The notes beneath the pieces were generated by a model. The model was not told where the DNA came from. It saw nothing but the letters and a program-made list of their open reading frames with translations, and ran no database searches. 64,000 nt of DNA from Sphagnum compactum (taxonomy: Eukaryota > Bryophyta > Sphagnopsida > Sphagnales), in NCBI GenBank assembly GCA_965153455.1, contig OZ234494.1, positions 4,340,001 to 4,404,000 of the forward strand, read 5' to 3'. This document shows positions 39,401 to 49,743 of this stretch, in pieces. Every line of letters starts with the position of its first letter. The first letter of the stretch is position 1. Both the position numbers and the translations under genes were made by a program.

Positions 39401-42400
39401 AGTTAGATAAGAGCAGCCAGTGGGGTCATGTGTTCCGGATTACTAAAAAGGAGGAGCCCAAGGTGAGGAAGAAATTGACATCACAGTACATCACATTGGA
39501 GACCAGGAAAGATGGCATCAAGTTTACGAATGCCAAATTACGAAGGCTCAGTGACCTTTATACAAAACTAACTGAGCAGTATTCTACCACACAGCGGGAG
39601 CTTGTTTCCAAGGTGGTGGATGTGGCAGCAACATTTGTTGAGGTATATGAGTTGATCTTTGGTCACTGAAAAATGGTTTGTAGTGCTTTCGGTGTGGGGC
39701 TTTGCTGCTATCCCATGCAGTGTGTTGTTTTAGCTCACCTTTGTTCAAGCTCTTCATCTGCTTGAGTGAAGATTGTCCTGGGGGGCTCTCATTTTGAGTT
39801 TTGCACAGATGGTTTGATTTGCTGATAGAAAGATGCATGACAAGGAGAGTCGGGTTGTTTTTTGCAAATGTTCTGGAAGTATATACAGTGTTTGGATCAT
39901 CTGCTACTGTTCTTAACAAGATGTTTCTATTCATGCCCACCTCCAGGTCTTCACTGGAGTTGCGACACTTCTGGCAGACATGGACGTGCTGCTAAGCTTT
40001 GCAGACCTCTCTGTCACCAGTCCAACGCCATATGTTAGGCCTTCAATCACCTCAAGTGTAAGTTTGCAACTTCTTTGAAGGTCTGTTCCAGGCTGTGCCA
40101 TCATGTGCCAAGGACTTCAAACTTGGGCTAAGAAAATTCTTGCTCACAGCTAAGGTACCGTCTAGCATTGTGACTAAGTTTTTCGCTTCCAAGGGTTTTC
40201 ATCAACACTCATTTGATGCTCATGGTGCTATGCTCTGTGCCAGGATGTCATGTTGCATTATTGTATGATAAGATAGGTTGTAGTGTTAGTGCTGACCCTT
40301 GGCTCAGGTATGAGATAGCAAAATCCAGATTTGAGGCATTGCCTTGTGCTGCAGGAAGAAGGAGACCTTCTTCTGGAAGGTAGCCGGCACCCGTGTGTTG
40401 AAGCACAGGAGGATGTCAGCTTTATTCCGAATGATTGTTGCCTGGTATGTCATGTGTATACATTGGCATTATGGGTAGACAGATAATTCATCTGGGTAAA
40501 CTCCCTCAGAAGCAATAACCTGGACTGCTGTAATGTCAGGTGCGAGGGAAGAGCTGGTTTCAGATCATAACAGGTCCCAACATGGGTGGAAAGTCCACCT
40601 TCATCAGACAGGTCTGTCTTCTTGCTGTTATATTGACTTTCAATGTGCACTTGTTGCTCCTTCAAGTAGCTCAGAAAACTTTAGATGGGCTGGAGATGGC
40701 ATATCTTGTATCTAACACAACCTATCAGAACTGGTTTGGGAAGGTATCAGGTTTCCCTTCTTCTGAGCACTCTATAAGGTGGTTGTAGTCAATGTAGGAT
40801 GTATTGAATTGCTGCTTTAACTGCTTGAAAGGACACTATTTCAGTAATAAAGGCAAGCACAATCATCAGCCCCTTCCCAACTCATTCTGTATTTTGTGGA
40901 GTTAAAACTCACTATGAGTTGTTCCCAACGGAACAGGTGGGTGTAAATGTGTTGATGGCGCAAGTAGGGTGCTTTGTGCCATGTGATCGTGCAGAGATAA
41001 GTGTGAGAGATTGTATATTTGCTCGAGTTGGAGCTGGAGACTGCCAGGTGCTTCCCACATCTATGATTGAGGTTTCCTTTCAAGAGCAATTCAGGCAGTG
41101 CATAACGATGGCAAAATTTATAATTCACAAACCTTCTCTGTCCATCATGAGTTGGGAAGCTTATTTCTGTCTGCCGTACGTGATTTATGCTGACTAGATT
41201 TGCACCCATGTTCAGTTGCGGGGAGTTTCAACATTCATGGCTGAGATGCTGGAGACAGCTGCCATTCTGAAGGCTGCCACAGATCGCTCCTTGATTATTA
41301 TTGATGAACTGGGGCGGGGCACTTCAACCTATGATGGATTTGGTAAGAGCAGAGGTGTTTGTGGAATTGAGAGAATGAACAGAGGAATGTTTCTGAAGTC
41401 CTTTGTCTTACATAACCCCCAATGGGTATGTGGAATAGTCTCTAATGTGTGTGGGGGCTGAACACAGGATTGGCATGGGCCATTTGTGAGTACTTAGTGG
41501 AGGTCACAAGGGCACCCACCCTGTTTGCCACCCACTTCCATGAGCTCACAGTTTTGGAGCACTCAACTGGCCCACCAGTGCATGGCCCCCCATGCGGACC
41601 TCCTGTAGGCATCAAGAACTTTCATGTTAGTGCCCACATTGATAAAATCTCTCGGAAACTGACCATGCTCTACAAGGTGAGTTCCTTTTTCTCTTCAAGT
41701 CTCATTGTTTGTGCTAGATACCCCCCTGCATCCCAGCAATCAAGTCTTTGTCAAAGTGTCATTGAAACATTGCTTGCAGAAATTTGTAGGAATCCAACAC
41801 TGGTTCACATCTTGGAGATCCAATGAACAAAGAACATTACTACAGAATAATTTTGACGACCGTAAAACCATCAGGGTCTAGCTGCAAACCCCCTTGAATG
41901 CAGTGTGCAAGAGAACTCTCTCACTTTACCTGTGTGCGATTTGCCATTACTCTTATGAGCCATAGAGTTGATGATTAATCGGTTTGTACTGGAATTGACA
42001 GGTTGAAGAAGGTCCATGTGATCAAAGCTTTGGAATTCACATTGCTGAGTTAGCACGCTTTCCTGAAGATGTAGTAGCACTAGCAAGAAAGAAGGCTGAG
42101 GAGTTAGAGGATTTCTCTTCTACAAATCTTGAAGCTGCAGAAGTGGTAACCATTGACCCTGACCAATGTTTTGCAACATTTTGGTTTTTGTTTTGCAACC
42201 CTTCTGGAAATGCCTTGCAGGTAGGCAAAGTAGTGATAAGTTCGTTTGAAAGTCTTTGTTCCATTTAGATGCCCTGATAGTAAGTTTGAGGGACCCTGCA
42301 TGATGAGGTCAGTTCAAAGCAAGGCCATTACACACTTTCTTGCTGGCAACAGGTTGGAGCAAAGCGGAAAAGAGTTGGTGTTGCAGATGATAAATTGCGT

Positions 42401-42586
42401 GGTGCTGAACGTGTACGGCAGTTCTTGCAAGACTTTGTAGCACTACCATTGAATACCTTGGATGGCAAGGAGGCTATGGGACAATTCCGAGACCTGATGA
42501 GTGGCTTGCACAAAGATGCTGCCAGCAAACCTTGGCTACATGAATACTTGCGCCAGTTCTCCGACATTGTTCCAATTTCCAACTAA
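36410..42586 (+). CDS. MSH2: DNA mismatch repair protein MSH2 (15 exons)
   Basis: MSH2 is the constant partner of the MutS heterodimers that recognise mismatches and insertion loops in nuclear DNA. Exons: 36410-36491, 36832-36881, 37064-37096, 37331-37615, 38069-38343, 38477-38990, 39088-39642, 39947-40057, 40355-40444, 40540-40611, 40937-41047, 41216-41342, 41468-41676, 42002-42145, 42353-42586. Together they give 2892 nt and 963 residues, close to plant MSH2 length, with phase kept throughout. An in-frame ATG at 36434 is an equally good start (955 residues) and fits the usual short acidic N terminus. The mismatch-binding, connector, lever and clamp regions occupy exons 2-8. The ATPase follows: Walker [10 protein letters not shown] at about 677-685 (exon 10), STFMAEM at 731-737, Walker [11 protein letters not shown] from about 752 (exon 12), and FATHFHELT in exon 13. 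All catalytic motifs are intact, so it is probably functional. Confidence 0.96.
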
Positions 42587-43513
42587 ATTGTGGTCAGCTG
42601 ATCTCAAGTCATTTGGGGGGGGGGGGGGCGGGGCGGCGAATGAGCTTGTATCTGTCCAAAAGAGAAAACTGTAATATACCCGTCCTACGTACTGGACCAG
42701 TCCATTTCAAGAGAACTTAGTGGTTCAAGAAATCAAGAATGGGAAGACACCCCTCGAGGTGTGAGCAATTTTCCAGCAGCCATGAATCAATGCATGCCAT
42801 AGCCAGGTGCAACTTCCCCGTATGTAATTTTTGTATTGCACAAGGGACATAAAAATTTCCATGGCTGTAAAGAACGCTGCCATGGAAGTTTTGAGTCCCT
42901 ATTTTGCAATTGAGTTTTGTCGGGTTTTTAGTTAGCATTCAATGCACTATACGAATAGATTGTAGTGCTGCGCGGTATAATTGAAGAAGATTTTGTTTTC
43001 CATAAAGATTTTGATCATTTTGTGGCACTCTTGGGACTCAGGAATCTAACTTTCTTCTAAAAATCGTCTTTGGGTCTGGTCTCTTGCTTCCTCACATTCC
43101 TTCCAAAATGATCAAAACTCTAAGCTTCCTTGGGTAATGTTAACATCCCAACTTGCCACTAATTTATTTACAGAGTGTCCTGGAGTCCTTTGAATTTGTA
43201 TGCTATTAATAATATATTTTATCTTTGCCAGTGCTGCTTTGTGCAAATCTGTTGTTGACCATTAAGGTTCCTTTGCTTACAGCGCAGTAAATGTTTGCCC
43301 TAAGTTTTAACTTGTTTTTTGTGAGTGGAAAAAACATAAGATCTATCTCCAATTCCCACATAATGGAGGAGAAGAAAAAGGGGGGAAATAAAACAGTAAT
43401 TGAACAAATTGCACAAATAATAATAGTTTTTATAAATTTTTTAATTGTGTGAAAAGTTTAGAATTTGCGTGGTCATAATCAAGATCCATAACAGAAGACA
43501 AAGTTTGTGTAAC
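42587..43513. other. MSH2 3' flank
   Basis: This interval holds the MSH2 3' UTR. A nearly pure G tract (GGGGGGGGGGGG, about 42615-42637) lies just downstream of the stop codon. No further gene is seen before the tRNA. Confidence 0.5.
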
Positions 43514-43586
43514 GGGGGAGTAGCTCAAATGGTAGAGCGCCCGTTTCGCATACGGGAGGTAACGGGATCGATGCCCGTCTTCTCCA
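43514..43586 (+). tRNA. tRNA-Ala(CGC)
   Basis: A 73-nt cloverleaf without intron. The acceptor stem GGGGGAG pairs with CTTCTCC (two G-T pairs), discriminator A. The D arm carries the A-box TAGCTCAAATGG. The anticodon stem CCCGT/ACGGG closes loop TTCGCAT, with anticodon CGC at 43547-43549, reading GCG (Ala). The T arm is ACGGG-ATCGATG-CCCGT. A54 in the T loop is common in plant tRNA-Ala. A TTTT terminator for RNA polymerase III follows at 43590-43593. CCA is not encoded beyond the discriminator, as expected for a nuclear gene. Confidence 0.95.
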
Positions 43587-43589
43587 AAC

Positions 43590-43593
43590 TTTT
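43590..43593 (+). terminator. RNA polymerase III terminator of the tRNA gene
   Basis: A TTTT run starts four bases after the tRNA 3' end, in the position and form expected for Pol III termination. Confidence 0.7.
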
Positions 43594-43599
43594 CCCGTT

Positions 43600-44130
43600 G
43601 TTTGTTTTTCTCCAATTCAACAAATAATACCCTCCTAGTTTTGCTCTTTGTCCTCGCTTCGTTCCTCAGTGCACTCTTTTCTGCTGAGCACATGAAATTT
43701 AAAACATCCTATCAAAAATATGAAGAGAAATGTAATCAAATCAACAAATAACTACTTTCAATATATATTCAAAAATTGAATAAAATGTTTTGATTATTGA
43801 ATGTTTTATTGAAATTATATATTTCAATAATCATTTATTTAGGTGTGGGCCTGGGCTCTTAAGTGTAGAGTAAAGTGAGAATAGATTTTGTTGAGGCAAC
43901 TTAACATCAGAAGGGAACCAAAACTGGGTACTTTTATTATTTCATGCAAGTATTTTATTTTTTTAATTTGAAAATCTAGGTTTTAAAAAAAAAACTATTG
44001 GTTTTAGGGTTAGGGTTATATTTTTTTCTTCTTCATTTTTATTTTTTTTGTGTTTGTGCATTTTCCACTTCCTTCATTTCAGTAAGATTACAGTAGACGA
44101 TCGATCGCACAAAAAAAAAATTTAAATAAA
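43600..44130. other. AT-rich spacer
   Basis: No gene is seen. The stretch includes a short inverted AT block (around 43755-43835, ATATATTCAAAAATTGAATAAAA and its mirror words) and a GGGTTAGGGTTA word near 44008. Confidence 0.45.
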
Positions 44131-44645
44131 TTCCAATGAATCACGGCTTCTACAATCAATGTCTCAGAAAAAATATTTTAAGGTCAAAAGTTTTGGAAGG
44201 AAATGCCAATGACATTCACCCCAATTTTTTTTTTCATTCTTCTATGGATAAAATAATTACAGATTTAAAAAAAATAAAATTCCAACCAATCATGGTTCTG
44301 CAATCAATGCCTCAAAAATTATTTTAAGGTCAAAAGTTTTGGAAGGCAATGCCAACATTCCTATAATTTTTATTTTTTAAAAAATAAAAAAGTTTACAGA
44401 AACTTTTTTTAAAATAAATTCCATAAAAAATCATGGTTTTACAATCAATGCCCCAGAAAAATATTTTAAGGTCAAAAATTTTGGAAAAGAAAGAAATGCT
44501 AACATCCCCGCCCCCCCCCCTCCCCCCCCAAATATTTTTTCAATATTTTTTTTATTGCAGATAAAATAATTGCATTAAAAATATTCAAGTAAATTCCAAC
44601 CAATCATGGTTCTATAGTCAATGCCTCAAAAAACCATTTGAAAAA
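44131..44645. repeat. Degenerate tandem repeat, four copies of a ~150-bp unit
   Basis: Four units begin with variants of TTCCAACCAATCATGGTT near 44131, 44280, 44420 and 44593. Each is followed by CAATCAATGCCTCA, and in the first three by TTTTAAGGTCAAAAGTTTTGG. Units vary in length through A, T and C runs, including a C-rich tract near 44509-44529. Confidence 0.65.
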
Positions 44646-45346
44646 AAATGATTTTTTTGGGTTTTTTAGTTCATGGCACCAACTTTTGTGCCCACCTAAC
44701 AAAATGTTTAAATAATTTCAACCAATGGAACTTTTTAAGGTCGTGGTTTAATAGAAGTTAAGCCAAGCCCACCTCAAATAGGTGGGCCTAACCTAACCTT
44801 TGTCAGACCGTGAAACATTATCCATAAGCTCCCATTTAAGATTCCATGTCAAGATTTCATCCATCTTCATGTCCGTGGTCCTTGAGGATTTCAAGCTTTG
44901 TGAAGTGAAATTATATTAGTGTTGTGCGGTTACCTAAGCCCAGTTTCGATTAACCAAAGCCTATCCAAATTTGAAATGAAGTTTTAGAACCAAATATAAT
45001 TGAAACTAGGGGTTATTGTAAGTTTTAAAACTGGGGGAAAATCAACCCCCTGAATCGCGAAAAATAATTTAATGGAACCATAACCAGATCTAGTGCCACA
45101 ATTGGCCTGGAACCAGAATTGGACCGGGTTTTTTTTTTTTCAAAATCTTGGTTTCGATTATTTTTGTAGGGTTCAGGGTTTGCGGCTTGGACAACTAACT
45201 TCTTCAATGTCCTTCCATGCTTTTGGTGTTCTTCAACATGGTTAGAGCTTCAAACTCAAGTTGTTTGTTTCTTTGACTTCAAGCTTCCTTTTGGTGCGTA
45301 GTGCTTTGAACTTCAACAAATTTCTTTCAAGGTACATTGTTTCATT

Positions 45347-47050
45347 AACTTGGTCATGTTCCTGTTCATGTTTGCCATCGCCCTAGTCTTGGTCCTCTTA
45401 TTGTTCATGTTTGCCATCGCCCTAGTCCTAATCTTCTTGTTGTTCATGACCATGAAGTTGATTTTGTTTTGTTTGGTGTTTGGCAATGGGGTTATTATGG
45501 TGACGATGATGTGTGTGATTATGTTCGTGTCGAGTTCATTAGTTTTTGGCAATGGGGGTTGTGGTGGTGCTCATGTTCATGATGTTGGTCGCATTATCAT
45601 CGCATGTTGTTGTTTTTTTTAGGTAAGTTACTCTTTGTTCTCTTGATGTTTGTGTTTGTCATCGCTTTCATCCTGGTCTTCTTGCTGTTTGTGTTCACCA
45701 TTGCCTTCATCCTAGTCGTGTTCTTGTTTGTGTTCGTCATTGCCTTGGTCCTAGTCCTCTTGGTGTTCATGTTCGCCATCATGTTGGTCCTAGTCCTTTT
45801 ACTGTTTGTGTTTGCCATTTCCTTGGTCCTCTTCATGTTCACCATCACCTTAGTCTTTGTCCTCTTGTTATTTGTTTTCACCATCGCCCTAGTCTTGGTT
45901 TTTTTCCTATTCATGGGCACCATCGCCCTGGTCATGGTCGTGTTCTTGTTTGCCATTGCCTTGGTTTTGGTCTTCTTGTTCATGTTCACCATCGCGTTGG
46001 CCCTAATTGTCTTTTTGTTCACGTTCGCCATCGAATCGGTCCTAGTCTTCTTGTTCATGTTCACCATCACTCTAGTCCTCTTGTTATTCATGTTCACCAT
46101 TGCCTTGGTTTTGGTCATGTTCCTATTCATGTTTGCCATCACCTTAATCCTAGTCATCTTCATGTTCATGTTTACCACCACCCTAGTCCTTGTCATTTTC
46201 CTATTCGTGTGTTGGTGCTGATCTTTTTGTTGTTCGTGTTCACCATCGCCCTTGTCTTGGTCTTGTTTTGGTCCTCTTGTTGTTCGTGTTCGCCATCACC
46301 CTGATCCTAGTCATGTTGGTCCTGGTCCTCTTGGTGTTCATGTTTGCCATTGTATTCATGTGCACCATCGCTAACCTTGGTCTTGGTCCTTTTGCTATTT
46401 GTGTTCGCCATCACCTTGGTTCTAGTCACATTTTTGTTTGTGTTCACCATTGCTCTAGTCTTGGTCTTCTTAATGTTTGTGTTCACTATTGTGTTGGTCC
46501 TAGTCGTCTTCTTGTTCATGTTCGCCATCGCCTTGGTCCTAGTCGTCTTTTTGTTCGTGTGCACCATCGCCTTAGTCCTCTTGTTGTTTGTGTGCACCAT
46601 CGCCTTACTCTTCTCATTGTTTGTGTGCACCATCGCCCTAAACCTCATCATCTTGCTCTTCATGTTCACCATCGCCCTAGTCTTAGTCATCTTGTTGTTC
46701 ATGTTCACCATTGCCCTTGTCCTGGTCGTTTTTTTGTTCGTGTATGCCATCACCTTGGTTTTATTCCCCTTATAGTTCATGTTTGCCATCACCCAAGTCT
46801 TGGTTTTCTTATTGTTCATGTTCACCATCACCTTGGTCTTGGTCATGTTTTTGTTCGGGTTTGCCATTGCCCTAGTCCTAGTTCTCTTGGTGTTCGTGTT
46901 CACCATCATGTTGGTTCTGGTTGTTTTCATGTTTGTGTTCACCATTGCATTGGTCCTAGTCCTCTTGCTGTTCATGTTCACCATTGTTTTGGTCCTAGTC
47001 CTTTTTGTTGTTCATGTTCGCCATCGTATTGCTCCTGGTCCTCTTCATGA
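45347..47050. repeat. 39-bp minisatellite array, open in several frames on both strands
   Basis: About 1.7 kb is built from variants of a 39-base unit, with some 33- to 36-base variants, containing GTTCACCATCGCC and TTGGTCCTAGTCCTC. It has one non-repeat interruption at roughly 45450-45640. Because 39 is divisible by 3 and the unit lacks stops in several frames, long frames result. On plus these are Phe/Leu/Val/Ile-rich (MFAIALVLVLLLF-like units, and His/Val-rich in another frame). On minus they are Asn/Lys/Thr/Met-rich (MVNMNNKRTRTKA-like units). No start context, promoter or non-repetitive domain supports a gene. Confidence 0.8.
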
Positions 47051-47282
47051 TAGACATGTTTTGGAGGAGTATGTTTTTCAACTTCCACCAGAACACATCC
47101 ATTAGGTCTATCTTGGAAGATGATTCCATTTCCTTAGCATTTAGAACCCACATTCGTTTTTGTTCGGGCAAGGGGACAGGGCTGTGGTTGGTTGTTAGAC
47201 CATCTATCTATTTGTTTTGCATTGCACATTTTACTTTCACCTCAACGTTGCATTTTTGTCTCGGTTTGATTTAGTCATCAGC

Positions 47283-47860
47283 ATCTAGTCTCTTCACATG
47301 TGAATGTGAACACGAGTTTGACACATTTGGCACGCACTTAGTTCATTACCCATTTGGAGGTCAGTGGACAGCCACACATGACGCCATTCGAGATGTCATG
47401 TATGCCTTCACTCGAAAGAGTGGGCACGATGTATGGAAAAAACAATGGTACGCCTTTATGTCAAGAATTTCAGTATGAACTGATCTCTACATGACCCAAG
47501 AGGACCAAGTCCTCGTTGCCGATGTGTGGTTACTGACCCGATGCAAAAGACAATGGTTTTGAATGTCATTATTCAACCAGCAAGTGTAATTGCAGAACTT
47601 AACACCATTGCTAAGATCTGCAAGTATAGAGGGCTTCATGAGGGGCACTATTTTATTTTGATGGCCATGGAGGTGCACGACACACTTGGACGTGATATGC
47701 ATCGTGTCATTAGGGAATGTGCCCATCTTTTCCGTGATAGACGATGAGGAAGTCATTTATCCTTATTTTTTTGCATTCCATTTTTTAAACAACGTGTTAA
47801 TATTGCCCTTCAGTGTGTTTTAACCTCTGTTAGAGAGAGGAAGATTGCGCGATGCGTGTT
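47283..47860 (+). pseudogene. Retroelement protein C-terminal remnant, frameshifted
   Basis: Conceptual translation gives GGQWTATHDAIRDVMYAF in one frame (to a stop near 47478) and, after a frame change, VTDPMQKTMVLNVIIQPAS, HEGHYFILMAMEVHDTLGRD and RECAHLFRDR (stop 47747). Recognisable residues such as QRVNIALQCVLTSVRERK follow further downstream. The order HDAIRD, ADV-x-VTDP, KYRGLHEG and FKQRVNIAL matches a repetitive protein family found next to reverse transcriptases in plant and algal genomes. Stops and shifts show it is dead. The family link is from memory and no reverse transcriptase is present here. Confidence 0.5.
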
Positions 47861-48124
47861 TTAGACCTCCCATTATTATTAGGTCTCACGATTTACATGC
47901 AAGTGACATTAGGGAGGTCGTGGGTGAGATAGCTTCCTACCACGAGAGAGACTAGCTTTCTCTTTCTTTTTGGATCCCTGCGAGCTGATTGTCATTTGGG
48001 CTTTCTTTGGCCTTCCCTTTTTGTCTCCCCTTGATGGTTCCAGCCATCGATCTTTTATTCCACTGTTTTTCCTCATGCTATGAACACACACAAATATGGA
48101 TTTTGTGCAGGGTTCAGCCCCAGT

Positions 48125-48213
48125 GTGGGGCATTCCCAAAATAAGTGACCTACACCGAGGCAGTATGAACTCCATACCCCCCCCTCCCCCCCTTATTTTG
48201 GGAATGCGCCCCA
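48125..48213. repeat. Short inverted repeat (possible MITE or hairpin)
   Basis: GTGGGGCATTCCCAAAATAAG at 48125 is mirrored by CTTATTTTGGGAATGCGCCC and CAC ending at 48213, with one or two mismatches. A 45-base pyrimidine-rich loop lies between. The stem is too good for chance. Confidence 0.7.
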
Positions 48214-48356
48214 CCCCGACCCTATCGCTTTACCCATAGCAAAGCACAAGTAAAATCTTTTTTTCGAGAACCATTATTATATACCAGGTTTGGGTCTTTG
48301 AGTTTTTGAGAACCACTATTACGAACCCTAAGAATCTCCCTGATAACTGTCAGGGG

Positions 48357-48444
48357 TCTATTCATTTGTTCTTGTTTCTAATAACTGCGCAAGACTATCG
48401 TCTATTCATTTGTTCTTGTCTCTAATAACTGCGCAAGACTATCG
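48357..48444 (+). repeat. 44-bp perfect-length tandem duplication
   Basis: Two adjacent units beginning TCTATTCATTTGTTCTTG occupy 48357-48400 and 48401-48444. They differ at one base (GTTTC versus GTCTC), which indicates a recent duplication. Confidence 0.9.
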
Positions 48445-48959
48445 TAATATCACTCATGGATATAAGTATTAAGGTGCCCTCCAAATACACTTAGGAAATT
48501 TCTCCAAGTGCTTCACAACTACATAGTTAGCAAAATGCTAACATAGTGGGTAGGTGGGTGGGTGAGGAAAGGAATCAGCCAGCCAGCCACCCATGAGGTA
48601 TATTATCAGTTCTTAAACACGAACTTTGGACACTGGGACCTCCAGAAAAATGAGACTTTAGGATATGCTCTCCCTCCCCAATTCCCAACCAAGGTCCTTT
48701 TGGGTATGTGCATGTGTGCATGTGTAATGGGTGCCTGGCCTAGTATTGAACTAGGGTACCAGCAGCAGTTGTACTCCTTGTGGAGCTGCTGCTGCTGCTG
48801 CTATTGATAGGGCCATGTTATGTTGCAAAGACTCTGGTTTCCATCATGGGTGTGTTGTAATAGGCCTGGCCTGGCACTCTAGTACTTAAGAAATGTTATA
48901 AGTTTGAATTTCTTGTATTGAAGGATTTGGAGGAAGAAAAAAAGAAGGCGGATTCACGA

Positions 48960-49051
48960 TAGATATGAGTTTTGATCAAAATTTGAAAACTTACTCAATC
49001 TTGGGTAGATATGAGTTTTGATCAAAATTTGAAAACTTACTCAATCTTGGG
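48960..49051 (+). repeat. 46-bp tandem duplication
   Basis: Units starting AGATATGAGTTTTGATCAAA begin at 48961 and 49007. Each runs through GAAAACTTACTCAATCTTGG and they are identical over nearly the whole unit. Confidence 0.9.
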
Positions 49052-49743
49052 CAAATGCAACGATACAAACATGCACTTGATCTGCATACTTTCCAGTTTC
49101 TCTCTTATCAATGGGAGTTCTTGGATGTAAGGAAAGCATCCCTCACCCATCCCATCCCCTTTATTTTTTTCTTCTGGCCTCTGAATTTCTGTTGTTGTGT
49201 TGTTTTTTTTTGGGTTGGGTTTCTGGTAAGTAGAATTAAGTTAAATTTGAGTTGTATTTGCTTCCCTAACTTGGGATCCTCTCTCTATTCAAGAGCTTGT
49301 TGTCCTCCCTTTCCTAGTCTGAAGACCATCTTAAATTTTGGAGATGTGTTTTTTATCTTTGGGTATGTATATAGTCTGTACTCATTCAAGTACTAGACCT
49401 TCAAGTACTTCCTTCTCCGTTGCAATCTGATGTGGGTGGGTGGTTCTGTATAGCCAACAAAACTGCTAGATTTTGGGCAAAAGAAAAATTGGGGTTTGTG
49501 GAAAATTGTTGATCAATGAACATTCTTGGAAGAAGTTCTATGTATGAGATGATGGCCAGGATCTGAAAGGGGCCTGAACTTGGTGGGGGGTGTGGGGGGG
49601 GGGGGGGGCAATCAGAAGGATCTGAGAGCTGGCTGCAGGAAGAATTTTTCTTTGGCTTGAAGATCGAATCTTTGTGAAGTGGAGGAGGAGGAGGAGGAAG
49701 AAGAAAAAGTTGTTTGGAGGTGTAGACATCCTGATCAGCTAGC

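Larger units (their letters stand above)
47861..49743. other. Spacer with small duplications and a hairpin
   Basis: No gene is seen. The interval contains a 21-bp inverted repeat around 48125-48213, a 44-bp tandem duplication at 48357-48444, a 46-bp tandem duplication at 48960-49051, a CTG run at about 48787-48800 and a G tract near 49588-49608. Sequence from about 49050 may be promoter of the transfer-protein gene. Confidence 0.5.

Noticed and set aside
43445-43627. Small protein-coding frame over the tRNA region
   Set aside because: It is the translation of a perfect tRNA-Ala gene.
45347-47050. CRISPR-like array because of regular ~39-bp units
   Set aside because: There are no unique spacers between units, the units themselves drift, and the genome is a plant nuclear one.
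45347-47105. Long hydrophobic plus-strand and Asn/Lys-rich minus-strand frames read as real proteins
   Set aside because: All are explained by a 39-bp tandem unit lacking stops in several frames. There is no unique domain, start context or splice structure.
49055-49396. Plus-strand 113-codon frame as a gene
   Set aside because: It runs through a duplicated AT-rich segment and T-rich tracts, has no recognisable motif, and lies where the transfer-protein promoter should be.
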